A DNA stretch of 64,000 nucleotides from Pseudomonadota bacterium. GTDB taxonomy: Bacteria > Pseudomonadota > Gammaproteobacteria > Burkholderiales > Rhodocyclaceae. The translations under genes were made by a program, and so were the position numbers. Position 1 is the first letter of the stretch; each line of letters starts with the position of its first letter. Location: NCBI GenBank assembly GCA_008501585.1, contig QQUN01000035.1, forward strand, positions 1 to 64,000, read 5' to 3'. Below, piece after piece: positions 7,891-17,528 of this stretch. The notes under the pieces are model-generated. The model saw only the letters and a program-made list of their open reading frames with translations. It searched no databases and was not told the origin of the DNA.

Positions 7891-9156
7891 TTAGTCGAAG
7901 CGTGTCGCGAGAAACGGAAAATCCGGCGCCGGGGGCGTGCCCGACATCAAGTCGGCCAGCGCCGCGGCCGATCCGCAGGCCAGCGTCCAGCCCAGCGAAC
8001 CGTGGCCGGTGTTGTAGTACAGATTGATCATCTTCCCCTTGCCGATCAGCGGTCGGTTGCTTGGCGTGGCCGGGCGCAGACCGCACCAGGGCACGGCGGC
8101 CGAGCGGTCGGTCGCGCCGGGGAAATTGCTGTCCACCCAGTCGAGCAGGTTGCGACAGCGCGCTTCATCAATCCGCAGATCGTAGCCGTTGAGCTCCGCC
8201 GTGCCGGCGACCCGGAACTGGTCGCCGAAGCGTGAGCAGACAATGCGCCGGGCCTCGTCGGTCAGGCTCACCACGGGGCAGCGGGCCGCATCCACCACGG
8301 GCAGCGTCACCGAATAGCCCTTGACCGGGTAAATCGGCAAGTACTCGCCCAGCGGCGCCACCAGCAAAGGGCTGTAGCTGCCCAGGCACATCACGTAGGC
8401 GTTGGCCTCGAGGGTGTCGCGCGGGCCGTCATCGCGTCCCACCTCGATATCCGTCACCCGCCCGCCCTCATGGCGAATGCGGTGGATCGGGGTGTCGTAG
8501 CGAAACTCGACCCCCCTGGCCTGCAGCAGGCGGGTCAGCGCCTGGGTGAAGACATGGGCGTCACCCGATTCGTCGTCCGGCGCAAACAGGGCACCGGCCA
8601 GGGGCTGGGCCAGTCGGGCCAGGGCGGGTTCGATGGCCAGGCAGCGATCGAGGTCGCAGGGTTCGGCGGTGATGCCCAGTCGGGCCAGCGCGTCGGCACG
8701 CCGCGCCGGCTCGTCAGCCCCGTGTTGGCCAAAGAACAGATGCAGGATGCCGCGTTGCTGGTGCCGGTAGTCGATGCCGGTTTCCTGTCGCAGCGCCCGC
8801 AGCTGCTCGCGGCTGTAGCGGGCGAGGGCGGCGATGGCGGCGGTGTTGCGTTCGGTGCGCCAGGGCAGGCATTCGCGCAGGAAGGCAGCGCTCCATCGCC
8901 ACTGGCGCCAGTCCGCATGCGGCCGGAAGCGCAGCGGCGCGGCGTCGTCGCCCAGCCAGCGCAGGATGGTCATCGGTGCCGAGGGGTTGGCCCAGGGCTC
9001 CGGATGGCTCACCGAAATCTGCCCGCCGTTGGCGAAGCTGGTTTCCATGGCTGGCGCGCTCTGGCGGTCGACGACAGTGACGTCGAAACCGGCTTTGTTC
9101 AGATACCAGGCAGAGGTGACGCCGGCCAGACCGGCGCCCAGAACCATGACGTGCAT
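7891..9156 (-). CDS. dadA: D-amino acid dehydrogenase, FAD-dependent
   Basis: DadA oxidises D-amino acids (classically D-alanine formed by DadX) to 2-oxo acids and ammonia at the inner membrane, passing electrons to the respiratory chain. The 421-residue protein starts with the dinucleotide-binding motif VMVLGAGLAGVTSAWYL, followed by TSFANGGQISVSHPEPWANP typical of DadA, and ends with the FAD-contacting LYYNTGHGSLGWTLACGSA. The start is MHVMVLGAG; the same frame stays open far upstream across the complement of fbp, but that extension is an artefact. It is divergent from fbp with 141 bp between starts, and no alanine racemase gene is adjacent. Confidence 0.93.
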   Translation of the reverse strand: MHVMVLGAGLAGVTSAWYLNKAGFDVTVVDRQSAPAMETSFANGGQISVSHPEPWANPSAPMTILRWLGDDAAPLRFRPHADWRQWRWSAAFLRECLPWRTERNTAAIAALARYSREQLRALRQETGIDYRHQQRGILHLFFGQHGADEPARRADALARLGITAEPCDLDRCLAIEPALARLAQPLAGALFAPDDESGDAHVFTQALTRLLQARGVEFRYDTPIHRIRHEGGRVTDIEVGRDDGPRDTLEANAYVMCLGSYSPLLVAPLGEYLPIYPVKGYSVTLPVVDAARCPVVSLTDEARRIVCSRFGDQFRVAGTAELNGYDLRIDEARCRNLLDWVDSNFPGATDRSAAVPWCGLRPATPSNRPLIGKGKMINLYYNTGHGSLGWTLACGSAAALADLMSGTPPAPDFPFLATRFD

Positions 9157-9297
9157 GCGGGACGATGTGCGCTTTCGGTGGATGAGCACCGGCGACAAGG
9201 TCGGGTGCGAGCGGGCATGATACCGCCAACGTGCAGTGACGCGCCGAAAACGGGATAATTCGCCCGTCACCCAAAATGAACTCCTGGAGTCAGTTTC

Positions 9298-10299
9298 ATG
9301 CAACGAATCACGCTCACCCAGTTCCTCATCGAGCAGCAGCGTGCCGGGCGCACCACCGCCGACCTGCGCCTGCTCATCGAAGTGGTGGCGCGGGCGGTCA
9401 AGGCGATCAGCGTCAACGTATCCAAAGGCGCCCTGGCCGGCGTGCTCGGCGAGGCCGGCTCCGACAATGTGCAGGGCGAGGCGCAAAAGAAGCTCGACGT
9501 GATCGCCAACGAGATCCTGATCCAGGCCAACGAGTGGGGCGGCCACCTGGCCGGGATGGCCTCGGAGGAGGTGGAAGATATCCGGCCGATCCCGCGCGAA
9601 TTCCCCAAAGGCGGCTACCTGCTGCTGTTCGATCCGCTCGACGGCTCGTCCAACATCGACGTGAATATCTCGGTCGGCACCATCTTCTCGGTGCTGCGCT
9701 GCCCGGAAGGCTGCGTCGAGCCGACCGAGGCGGCGTTTCTCCAGCCCGGTCGTGACCAGGTCGCGGCCGGCTATGCGCTCTACGGCCCCTCGACCCAGCT
9801 GATCCTCACCGTCGGCGATGGCGTGCACGGCTTCACGCTGGACCGCGAAATGGGCAGCTTCATCTATACCCATCCGTTCATGACGGTGCCGGTCGATACT
9901 CACGAGTTCGCCATCAATGCCTCCAATGCGCGCTTCTGGGAGCCGCCGGTGAAGCGTTATGTGAGCGAGATGCAGGAAGGCAAGAGCGGGCCGCGCGGGC
10001 GCGATTTCAACATGCGCTGGGTGGCCTCGATGGTGGCCGACGTGCATCGCATCCTCACCCGCGGTGGTGTGTTCATGTACCCGATGGACGAAAAGTGCCG
10101 TGCCCAGGGCGGCAAGCTGCGCCTGATGTACGAAGCCAACCCGATGGCGATGATCGTCGAGCAGGCCGGCGGTGCCGCCACCACGGGCCGCGAGCGGATC
10201 CTCGACGTGGCGCCCACCCGCCTGCACCAGCGCGTGCCGGTGATTCTCGGCTCGCGAAACGAGGTCGAGCGGGTCACCCGCTACCACGCCGAAGACTGA
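9298..10299 (+). CDS. fbp: Fructose-1,6-bisphosphatase, class I
   Basis: This enzyme hydrolyses fructose 1,6-bisphosphate to fructose 6-phosphate in gluconeogenesis (or the Calvin cycle where present). The 333-residue length is normal for class I. Signature residues include the metal-binding [13 protein letters not shown] motif, the EEVED segment before it, and [28 protein letters not shown] split across the substrate site in the C-terminal half. A GGAG site precedes the ATG and a strong terminator follows the stop. It is a single-gene unit divergent from dadA; no Calvin-cycle genes are near. Confidence 0.97.
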   Translation: MQRITLTQFLIEQQRAGRTTADLRLLIEVVARAVKAISVNVSKGALAGVLGEAGSDNVQGEAQKKLDVIANEILIQANEWGGHLAGMASEEVEDIRPIPREFPKGGYLLLFDPLDGSSNIDVNISVGTIFSVLRCPEGCVEPTEAAFLQPGRDQVAAGYALYGPSTQLILTVGDGVHGFTLDREMGSFIYTHPFMTVPVDTHEFAINASNARFWEPPVKRYVSEMQEGKSGPRGRDFNMRWVASMVADVHRILTRGGVFMYPMDEKCRAQGGKLRLMYEANPMAMIVEQAGGAATTGRERILDVAPTRLHQRVPVILGSRNEVERVTRYHAED

Positions 10300-10323
10300 T
10301 CCCCGCCCATCGCTCACCGACCC

Positions 10324-10355
10324 CCGCGGCCACGATTTGGCCGCGGTTTTTTTTT
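10324..10355 (+). terminator. Rho-independent terminator of fbp
   Basis: A perfect 8-bp stem, CCGCGGCC / GGCCGCGG, surrounds a seven-base loop (ACGATTT) and is followed by nine T residues. It begins 24 bases after the fbp stop codon. Confidence 0.92.
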
Positions 10356-10436
10356 GCGCGGCCCTGTCTGCGGGCGGGCCGGCGAGGGCGAATATTTCCT
10401 TCTCTCCCGGCGCGGGAAATGGTCTTGCCGAGAGCG

Positions 10437-10474
10437 CCGATCGGGCCGTCTGGCTGATTTACCTGCCGATCGGG
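10437..10474. promoter_or_regulatory. Paired CCGATCGGG palindromes upstream of putA
   Basis: CCGATCGGG occurs twice, at 10437-10445 and 10466-10474, with a 29-bp centre-to-centre spacing (close to three helical turns). Each holds the perfect palindrome CCGATCGG. The site lies between the fbp terminator and the inverted-repeat element, about 260 bp upstream of putA. It could be an operator for an unknown dimeric regulator or a chance repeat in GC-rich DNA. Confidence 0.25.
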
Positions 10475-10501
10475 AGACCTTAGACTGCGGGGCTTGGCGG
10501 C

Positions 10502-10652
10502 CTGAGAACTTGTGAAGAAATCGTAGCGAGCAGGGTCGAGTGCAAGGCGCGAGCGAGCGAACGACGAGACATATCAAATGGATAGGCGAGGCGTGAGCGA
10601 GTGAGCAACGCAGCAATCGGCACGCGCAGTAGATTTATTCACAAGTTCTGAG
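10502..10652. repeat. 151-bp MITE/REP-like element with 21-bp terminal inverted repeats
   Basis: The left end (10502-10522, containing GAGAACTTGTGAA) and right end (10632-10652, containing TTCACAAGTTCTG) are inverted copies matching at 19 of 21 positions. The interior has two related purine-rich direct segments (GGCGCGAGCGAGCGAACGA and GGCGTGAGCGAGTGAGCAA) around a short AT-richer centre. No coding capacity is visible. It sits 77 bp upstream of putA. Size, long terminal repeats and lack of a gene fit a miniature inverted-repeat or REP-type element; no other copy was found in this window. Confidence 0.65.
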
Positions 10653-10729
10653 ATCGCCGCCCGATCGTTCCTTCCAACCCGCATTTTGCCGGGCACCGTA
10701 CCGATCTGCCCGGTCAAAGGAGTCTTGTC

Positions 10730-13700
10730 ATGGCCCTGTCACCTGAAAGCCGCGCCGCGGCGGCGCTCACCGGGGAGGATCGCGGCGCCTTGCGACAGGC
10801 GATCGACGCGGCCTATCGCACGCCCGAGCCGGTGTGCGTGCCGGCGCTGGTCGAGGCGGCGCGTACCGACACCCAGCTCGGCATGCAGATCCATGAACTG
10901 GCCCGCAAGCTGGTGGTCGGCCTGCGCCAGAAGCGCACCCGCTCCAGCGGCGTGGATGCGCTGATGAAGGAATTCTCGCTCTCCAGCCAGGAGGGCGTGG
11001 CGCTGATGTGCCTGGCCGAGGCGCTGCTGCGCGTACCCGACCGCGCCACCGCCGACAAGCTGATCCGCGACAAGATTGCCCGGGGCGACTGGCGCGCCCA
11101 TATCGGCCAGAGCCCCTCGCTGTTCGTCAACGCCGCCACCTGGGGTTTGCTGATTACGGGCCGGCTGGTGTCCACCAACAGCGAGAAACGCCTCGGCGCC
11201 GCGCTCAACCGCATCGTTGCGCGCGGCGGCGAACCGCTGATCCGCAAGGGCATGGATCTGGCCATGCGCATGCTCGGCGAACAGTTCGTCACCGGGCAGG
11301 ACATCAACGAAGCGCTCGAGCGCGCCAAGGCCTGCGAGAAGCGCGGCTACCGCTATTCCTTCGACATGCTCGGCGAAGCGGCCATGACCGCCGCCGACGC
11401 CGAGCGCTATACCCGCGACTATGAAACCGCCATCCACGCCATCGGCCAGGACGCCGGCCAGCGCGGGGTGGTCGACGGCAACGGCATCTCGGTCAAGCTC
11501 TCGGCCCTGCATCCGCGCTATGTGTGGGCGCAGCGCGACCGCTTCATGAGCGAATTGCTGCCGCGCCTGAAGGCGCTGTGCCTGCTCGCCAAGGGCTACA
11601 ACATCGGTCTGAACATCGACGCCGAGGAGGCCGACCGGCTCGACCCTTCGCTCGATCTGCTCGAAGCGCTGGCGCTCGACCCCGACCTGGCCGGCTGGGA
11701 CGGCATCGGCTTCGTGGTGCAGGCCTACCAGAAGCGCGCCCCGGCGGTGCTCGACTTCATCATCGACCTGGCCCGCCGCAGCGGCCACCGCCTGATGATC
11801 CGCCTGGTCAAGGGCGCCTACTGGGACAGCGAGATCAAGCGCGCCCAGATCGACGGCCTGCCTGGCTACCCGGTGTATACCCGCAAGGTGTACACTGATG
11901 TGTCCTACCTCGCCTGCGCGCGCAAGCTGCTGGCCGCGCGCGATGCGGTGTATCCGCAGTTCGCCACCCACAACGCCCACACGCTGGCGGCGGTGTATCA
12001 CATGGCCGAGGGCAACTACCGCCTCGGCGACTATGAATTCCAGTGCCTGCACGGCATGGGCGAGACGCTGTACGACCAGGTGGTCGGCGCAGACAAGCTC
12101 GGCCGGCTGGTGCGCATTTACGCGCCGGTGGGCAACCACGAGACCCTGCTCGCCTACCTGGTGCGCCGCCTGCTCGAAAACGGCGCCAACTCCAGCTTCG
12201 TCAATCGCATCGTCGACGAGAACGTGCCGGTCGAAGAGCTGATCGCCGACCCGGTCGACATCGCCGCCCGCCTGGCCGGCGCGCCGCATCCGGCGATCGC
12301 CTTGCCGCGTGACCTGTATGGTGCCGCGCGCGCCAATTCCATCGGTTTCGACCTCTCCAGCGAAGCGGTCCGCGCCCGTCTGGCCGCAGCGCTGGACGCC
12401 TCGCGGGCCACGCCGCTGGCGGTGCAGCCGATGGTGGCCGGGGCAGTGCCGGGCGGCACGCCGCAGCCGGTGACCAACCCGGCGCGTCGCGACGACGTGG
12501 TCGGCTCGGTGATCGAGGCCGATGCCGCCACCGTGCAGGCGGCGCTGGCCGCCGCGGCCGACATCGCCTCCGAGTGGGCTGCCACGCCCGCGCCGCAGCG
12601 CGCCGCCATGCTGCTGGCCGCCGCCGACGCGATGGAAGCCGCCGCCCCCGAGCTGATCGCCCTGATCGTGCGCGAAGCCGGCAAGACCTACGCCAACGCC
12701 ATCGCCGAGATCCGCGAGGCGGTCGACTTCTGCCGCTACTACGCGCGCCAGGCGGCAGACCACTTCGACCCGGTGGCCCATCCGCCGCTGGGCCCGGTGG
12801 TGTGTATCAGCCCGTGGAATTTCCCGCTCGCCATCTTCACCGGCCAGGTGGCCGCGGCGCTGGCCGCCGGTAACCCGGTGCTGGCCAAGCCGGCCGAGCA
12901 GACGCCGCTGATCGCCGCCCGCGCCGTGGCGCTGTTCCATGCCGCCGGCGTGCCGCTGGCCGCGCTGCAGTTCCTGCCGGGCACCGGCGAAGTGGTGGGT
13001 GCCGCGCTGGTGGCCGATGCGCGCACCTGCGGGGTGATGTTCACCGGCTCGACCGACGTCGCGCGCCTGATCCAGCGCACCCTGGCCGAGCGCGGCGGTG
13101 ACATTCCGCTGATTGCCGAGACCGGTGGCCAGAACGCGCTGATCGTCGATTCCACCGCGCTGCCCGAGCAGGTCGTGGCCGACGTGATTGCCTCGAGCTA
13201 CGACTCGGCCGGCCAGCGCTGCTCGGCGCTGCGTGTGCTGTGCCTGCAGGACGAGATCTACGACCGCACCCTGGCCATGCTCAAGGGCGCCGTGGCCGAA
13301 CTGCGCATCGGGCCGCCGGAGGACGTGCGCAACGATATCGGCCCGGTCATCGACGCTGCCGCCCGCGACCAGCTCGAAGCGCATGTGGCCGCGATGCGCG
13401 ATCGCTTCGACTGCGCTGCCATGCCGCTGCCCGAAGCCTGCGCCGGCGGCACCTTCATGGCGCCGACGCTGATCGAAATCAGCTCGCTGGCCAGCCTCGA
13501 GCGCGAGGTATTCGGCCCGGTGCTGCATGTGCTGCGCTATCGCGCGCAGGATCTCGGCGCGCTGGTCGAGGCCATCAACGCCACCGGCTACGGGCTGACG
13601 CTCGGCGTGCATTCGCGCATCGACGAGTCGATCGGTTTTGTCGCCAGCCGCGCCCATGTCGGCAATATCTATGTGAACCGCAACATCATCGGTGCCGTGG

Positions 13701-14395
13701 TCGGCGTGCAGCCCTTCGGCGGCGAGGGCCTGTCGGGCACCGGACCGAAGGCCGGCGGGCCGCTGTACCTGCACCGGCTGGTGCGCGGCGCCGCCGGGCC
13801 GCACGAAGCGCTCAGCCAGGCGCCGTTGGCCGACCCCACGCTCGACGCGTTTGCCGAGTGGCTCGATGGGCCGGCACGCGCGTTTATCGACGGTGACGCG
13901 GTGGGGGTGTTGCGCGACCGCTTCGACGACTATCGGCACACCTCCATGGCCGGCCGGACGCTGGTCCTGACCGGCCCGACCGGCGAAGACAACCGGATCC
14001 GCTTCCTCCCGCGCGCCCAGCTCGCCGGCGTGGCCGGGGCCAACGCCGCCTGGCTGCACCAGATCGCCGCCACGCTGGCGACCGGCAGCCAGATCGCGCT
14101 GGCGGCGCGTCCGGGGCTCGATACCCTGGTGGCGGCCTTGCCCGAGCCCGTGCGGCAGCGGGTGAGCGTGGTGGCTGATGTCATGGCCCAGCCATTCGAG
14201 GTGCTGCTATTTGACGGCGAGGCCGCGGACGCAGATGATTTGCGGCGCACGCTGGCCGGTCGTCCCGGCCCGATCGTATCGCTGCTGTGCCCGGGGCAGG
14301 CCTACGATCTGACGCGCCTGGTGATCGAGCGCACGGTCAGCATCAACACCGCGGCCGCCGGCGGCAATGCCAGCCTGATGGCCATTTCGAACTGA
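10730..14395 (+). CDS. putA: Bifunctional proline dehydrogenase / glutamate-semialdehyde dehydrogenase, type B PutA
   Basis: PutA oxidises proline to glutamate in two steps at the inner membrane: FAD-dependent proline dehydrogenase, then NAD-dependent aldehyde dehydrogenase. The 1221-residue protein opens directly with the helical arm domain, then the PRODH barrel (about residues 180-480, ending in substrate-loop motifs such as FATHNAHTL), the aldehyde dehydrogenase domain (Glu797 in IAETGGQN, catalytic Cys831 in AGQRCSALR) and a C-terminal ALDH-like tunnel-lid domain ending in SINTAAAGGNASLM. No N-terminal ribbon-helix-helix DNA-binding domain is present, so unlike E. coli PutA it cannot repress its own operon. 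No putP or regulator gene is adjacent. Confidence 0.96.
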   Translation: MALSPESRAAAALTGEDRGALRQAIDAAYRTPEPVCVPALVEAARTDTQLGMQIHELARKLVVGLRQKRTRSSGVDALMKEFSLSSQEGVALMCLAEALLRVPDRATADKLIRDKIARGDWRAHIGQSPSLFVNAATWGLLITGRLVSTNSEKRLGAALNRIVARGGEPLIRKGMDLAMRMLGEQFVTGQDINEALERAKACEKRGYRYSFDMLGEAAMTAADAERYTRDYETAIHAIGQDAGQRGVVDGNGISVKLSALHPRYVWAQRDRFMSELLPRLKALCLLAKGYNIGLNIDAEEADRLDPSLDLLEALALDPDLAGWDGIGFVVQAYQKRAPAVLDFIIDLARRSGHRLMIRLVKGAYWDSEIKRAQIDGLPGYPVYTRKVYTDVSYLACARKLLAARDAVYPQFATHNAHTLAAVYHMAEGNYRLGDYEFQCLHGMGETLYDQVVGADKLGRLVRIYAPVGNHETLLAYLVRRLLENGANSSFVNRIVDENVPVEELIADPVDIAARLAGAPHPAIALPRDLYGAARANSIGFDLSSEAVRARLAAALDASRATPLAVQPMVAGAVPGGTPQPVTNPARRDDVVGSVIEADAATVQAALAAAADIASEWAATPAPQRAAMLLAAADAMEAAAPELIALIVREAGKTYANAIAEIREAVDFCRYYARQAADHFDPVAHPPLGPVVCISPWNFPLAIFTGQVAAALAAGNPVLAKPAEQTPLIAARAVALFHAAGVPLAALQFLPGTGEVVGAALVADARTCGVMFTGSTDVARLIQRTLAERGGDIPLIAETGGQNALIVDSTALPEQVVADVIASSYDSAGQRCSALRVLCLQDEIYDRTLAMLKGAVAELRIGPPEDVRNDIGPVIDAAARDQLEAHVAAMRDRFDCAAMPLPEACAGGTFMAPTLIEISSLASLEREVFGPVLHVLRYRAQDLGALVEAINATGYGLTLGVHSRIDESIGFVASRAHVGNIYVNRNIIGAVVGVQPFGGEGLSGTGPKAGGPLYLHRLVRGAAGPHEALSQAPLADPTLDAFAEWLDGPARAFIDGDAVGVLRDRFDDYRHTSMAGRTLVLTGPTGEDNRIRFLPRAQLAGVAGANAAWLHQIAATLATGSQIALAARPGLDTLVAALPEPVRQRVSVVADVMAQPFEVLLFDGEAADADDLRRTLAGRPGPIVSLLCPGQAYDLTRLVIERTVSINTAAAGGNASLMAISN

Positions 14396-14500
14396 GCAAA
14401 TGGGGCATGGCCCAACCACACCATGAATGAGACGGCGGTCCGCCCATGCGGCGGTGCCGGCCGTTTGTGCTGAACCACGACACAACAAGGAGACGACCCC

Positions 14501-15691
14501 GTGGAACGTAGAATGATGATCAAGCTGTCGGCGCTGGCAGTGGCAGCAACCCTGGTCAGTGCCTGCGGCAAGGAAGAAGCCAAGGCCCCGGCAACGGCTG
14601 CCGCGCCCGCCGCACCGGCCCCGGTTGCCGAAATGGTGGTCAAGCTCGGCTTTGCCGCGCCGCTCACCGGCCCGCAGGCCCACTATGGCAAGGAAATGCA
14701 GAACGGCGTCGTGCTGGCGGTGGACGAGGCCAATGCCGCCAAGCCCATGCTGGGCGGCAAGCCGGTGCGTTTCGAGCTGATGTCCGAAGACGACATGGCC
14801 GACCCGAAAACCGGCACCTCGGTGGCCCAGAAGCTGGTCGATGAGGGCATCAACGGCATGATCGGCCACTTCAACTCGGGCACCTCGATCCCGGCCTCCA
14901 AGGTGTATTCGGACGCCGGCATTCCGCAGATCGCCATGGCCACCTCGCCGGTCTACACCGCCCAGGGCTACAAGACCACCTTCCGCGCCATGACCTCCGA
15001 CACCCAGCAGGGCTCGGTGGCCGGCAAGTTTGCGGTCGAGAAGCTGGAAGCCAAGAAAGTCGCCATCATCGATGACCGCACCGCCTACGGCCAGGGTCTG
15101 GCCGATGAGTTCGAGAAGGCCGTCAAGGCCGCTGGCGGCGAGATCGTCAAGCGCGAATTCACCAATGACAAGGCCACCGATTTCTCGGCCATTCTCACCA
15201 ACATCAAGAGCACCGCGCCGGACCTGATCTACTACGGCGGCGCCGACGCCCAGGCCGGCCCGATGGTCAAGCAGCTCAAGCAGCTGGGGATCGAAGCCAA
15301 GTTCATGGGTGGCGAGATGGTCAAGTCGCCCACCTTCGTCAAGCTGGCCGGCGATGCCGCCGAGGGCGCGATCGCCTCGCTGGCTGGCGTGCCGCTGGCG
15401 CAGATGCCCGGCGGCACTGACTACGCCGAGCGCTACAAGGCCAAGTTCGGCGCCGAGGTCGAGATCTACTCGCCGTATGCCTATGACGCCACCCGCGCCA
15501 TGATCGAGGCCATGAAGCAGGCCGACTCGGCCGAGCCGGCAGCCTATTTGCCGAAGCTGGCCGCGATCCAGTTTGCCGGTATTACCTCCAGCAATATCGC
15601 TTACGACGAAAAGGGCGACCTCAAGTCGGGCGGCATCACCCTGTACCAGGTCAAGGGCGGTGAATGGACAGTGATGGAAACCGTGCAGTAA
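14501..15691 (+). CDS. Branched-chain amino acid ABC transporter substrate-binding lipoprotein (LivJ/LivK family)
   Basis: This is a periplasmic type-I binding protein for leucine/isoleucine/valine or related compounds. The 396-residue precursor has a lipobox ending at Cys22 (LVSAC), a short Ala/Pro linker, then the family pattern VVKLGFAAPLTGPQAHYGKEMQNG and two alpha/beta lobes. The GTG start is preferred because AAGGAGA lies seven bases upstream; an ATG 12 bases downstream lacks that spacing. No permease or ATPase genes are adjacent, so it is an orphan binding protein. It follows putA by about 100 bp, possibly meaning a link to amino-acid catabolism, and ends at a terminator. Confidence 0.88.
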   Translation: MERRMMIKLSALAVAATLVSACGKEEAKAPATAAAPAAPAPVAEMVVKLGFAAPLTGPQAHYGKEMQNGVVLAVDEANAAKPMLGGKPVRFELMSEDDMADPKTGTSVAQKLVDEGINGMIGHFNSGTSIPASKVYSDAGIPQIAMATSPVYTAQGYKTTFRAMTSDTQQGSVAGKFAVEKLEAKKVAIIDDRTAYGQGLADEFEKAVKAAGGEIVKREFTNDKATDFSAILTNIKSTAPDLIYYGGADAQAGPMVKQLKQLGIEAKFMGGEMVKSPTFVKLAGDAAEGAIASLAGVPLAQMPGGTDYAERYKAKFGAEVEIYSPYAYDATRAMIEAMKQADSAEPAAYLPKLAAIQFAGITSSNIAYDEKGDLKSGGITLYQVKGGEWTVMETVQ

Positions 15692-15710
15692 GTGTTGTCA
15701 CGCCTTGGCA

Positions 15711-15739
15711 AACGGCGGCCTGCGGGCCGCCGTTTTTTT
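15711..15739 (+). terminator. Rho-independent terminator after the binding-protein gene
   Basis: A perfect 10-bp stem, AACGGCGGCC / GGCCGCCGTT, with a TGCG tetraloop runs into seven T residues. It starts 20 bases after the stop codon and ends 46 bases before the tamA start. Confidence 0.92.
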
Positions 15740-15785
15740 GGTCGGGCGCGGGCCGTCGATCGGGCCGACGCTCTACAATGGCGCC

Positions 15786-17528
15786 ATGATTGACCATATT
15801 CTTCGACGCTTGCGGCCATGGGTGGCCGGGCTGAGCGGCTGCGTCCTGACCGCCTTGGCGCAGGCGGCACCGCCGATCGCGCTGGAGGCCCCCGAGTCGG
15901 TCCGCGAACTGCTCACGACGCATCTGACCACGCTGCGCGAAGACGCCTTGCCGGATGCCGCGGACGACCGCGAACGCCAGGCCCTGATTCGCCGGACCCG
16001 CAAGGAGGTTGAATCCCTGCTTGCTACCGAAGGCTACTTCACCCCAACGGTCGCGCGGGTGGGGGCAGAGCGCTCGCCGATGCGGGTCAAGGTCACGCTC
16101 GGGCCGCGTGCCGAGATTTCAGCCGTCGACATCGACTTTAGCGGGGCGCTTGCCGAGGCGCGTTTTGCCGATCGACGCGAGGCCTTGCGGCAGGCCTGGT
16201 TACTGCCGGTCGGCAGCCCGTTTCGCCAGGCCGCCTGGGACGGGGCGAAAGGTCACCTGCTCGACGGCGTGGCGTACCGCGATTTTGCCGCCGCCAGGCT
16301 GACCCGCACACGGGCAGAGGTCGACCCCGACAACGCGCGTGTGCGTCTGGCCGTGACGGTCGATTCCGGCCCGCCGTTTACGCTTGGCGCGCTGAATATC
16401 GACGGCTTGCAGGACTACCCGTCCGACCTGGTCTCGCGCTACAACCTGATCGAGCCGGGCGATGCCTACGATCAGGACCGCCTGCTGGAGTTTCAGCGGG
16501 TGTTGCAGTCCACCCCGTATTTCTCCTCGGTGGTGGTCGATGTGCCCACGCGCGACGTCGATCCCGACCAGGTGCCGATTCATGTCAGCGTGGCCGAAGC
16601 CAAGCCCAAGCGCGTGGGTCTTGGCGTTGGTTTCAGCAGCAATAACGGCTATCGCACCGAGGCTTCGTACCGCAATGCCAACCTGCTCGGCCGCGGCTGG
16701 TTGCTGACCACCGGCGTGCGCCTGCAGCAGCGCCACCAGCTGGCCTACGCCGACGTGTTCCTGCCGCCCGAGCGCGGCGGCCGGCAGGACAGCTTCGGCG
16801 CGCTGGTCGAGCGCAGCGACACCCAGGGCCTGCGCATCACCAACAGCGCCATCGGTGTGGCGCGCAAGCATGCGCGAGGCGATATCGAAACCCACCTCGC
16901 GTTCAAGCTGCAGCGCGAAATCTACGCGCCGGATGGTGTCGAGGAATCACATCGCAAGGCGCTGTCGGCCAACTGGACGTGGACCTGGCGCAAGGTCGAC
17001 AACCTGCTCGACCCGCGCGAGGGCTTTGTGGTGTCCGGCCAGATCGGTGGCGGTGCCAAGGCCGCCTTGTCGGACCAGAACTTCCTGCGCCTGGCCGGGC
17101 GGGTGGTGCGCTACCAGCCGGTGGGTGAGCGTGACGTGGTGATCTTGCGCGCCGATGGCGGCATGACGCTGGCGCCGAGTCGCGACGGCATCCCGCAGGA
17201 CTTCCTGTTCCGCACCGGTGGCGCGCAGAGCGTGCGCGGCTACGCCTACCAGAGCCTGGGCGTGCAGGAAGGCAGCGCCACGGTGGGCGGGCGGTACATG
17301 GCCGCGGTGAGCGCCGAGTATGTGCACTGGCTCGACAACACCTGGGGTGTCGCCGGCTTCATCGATGCCGGCAACGCCACCGACGAGCGCCAGGCGTTCC
17401 GCCTCAAGCCCGGTTATGGCCTGGGGGCGCGGTGGCGCAGTCCGGCCGGCCCACTGGCAGTAGACCTGGCCTACGGCCACGATGACCGCACCGTCCGCCT
17501 GCACTTTGCCATCGCCGTGGCGTTCTGA
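15786..17528 (+). CDS. tamA: Translocation and assembly module outer-membrane protein TamA (BamA/Omp85 family)
   Basis: TamA-type proteins are Omp85 barrels that help insert autotransporters and other outer-membrane proteins. The 580-residue precursor matches TamA in length, with a signal peptide ending near ALAQAAP, three POTRA-like repeats (roughly residues 30-270, e.g. YNLIEPGDAYDQDRLLEFQ in the last) and a C-terminal 16-strand barrel with the RGYAYQSLGVQE signature and terminal phenylalanine (HFAIAVAF). The ATG at 15786 starts the signal peptide; the longer frame overlaps the terminator. tamB, the usual partner, is not downstream: the next gene is a porin. Confidence 0.88.
   Translation: MIDHILRRLRPWVAGLSGCVLTALAQAAPPIALEAPESVRELLTTHLTTLREDALPDAADDRERQALIRRTRKEVESLLATEGYFTPTVARVGAERSPMRVKVTLGPRAEISAVDIDFSGALAEARFADRREALRQAWLLPVGSPFRQAAWDGAKGHLLDGVAYRDFAAARLTRTRAEVDPDNARVRLAVTVDSGPPFTLGALNIDGLQDYPSDLVSRYNLIEPGDAYDQDRLLEFQRVLQSTPYFSSVVVDVPTRDVDPDQVPIHVSVAEAKPKRVGLGVGFSSNNGYRTEASYRNANLLGRGWLLTTGVRLQQRHQLAYADVFLPPERGGRQDSFGALVERSDTQGLRITNSAIGVARKHARGDIETHLAFKLQREIYAPDGVEESHRKALSANWTWTWRKVDNLLDPREGFVVSGQIGGGAKAALSDQNFLRLAGRVVRYQPVGERDVVILRADGGMTLAPSRDGIPQDFLFRTGGAQSVRGYAYQSLGVQEGSATVGGRYMAAVSAEYVHWLDNTWGVAGFIDAGNATDERQAFRLKPGYGLGARWRSPAGPLAVDLAYGHDDRTVRLHFAIAVAF

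Noticed and set aside
9157-10317. Upstream extension of dadA to a total of 808 codons
   Set aside because: The extension is the complement of fbp; DadA proteins begin at the FAD-binding motif just after MHVMVLGAG.
10739-14059. 1106-codon open frame on the minus strand across putA
   Set aside because: It is the antisense of a GC-rich gene with strong third-position bias; the His/Arg/Gly-rich translation has no family pattern and putA is certain on the other strand.
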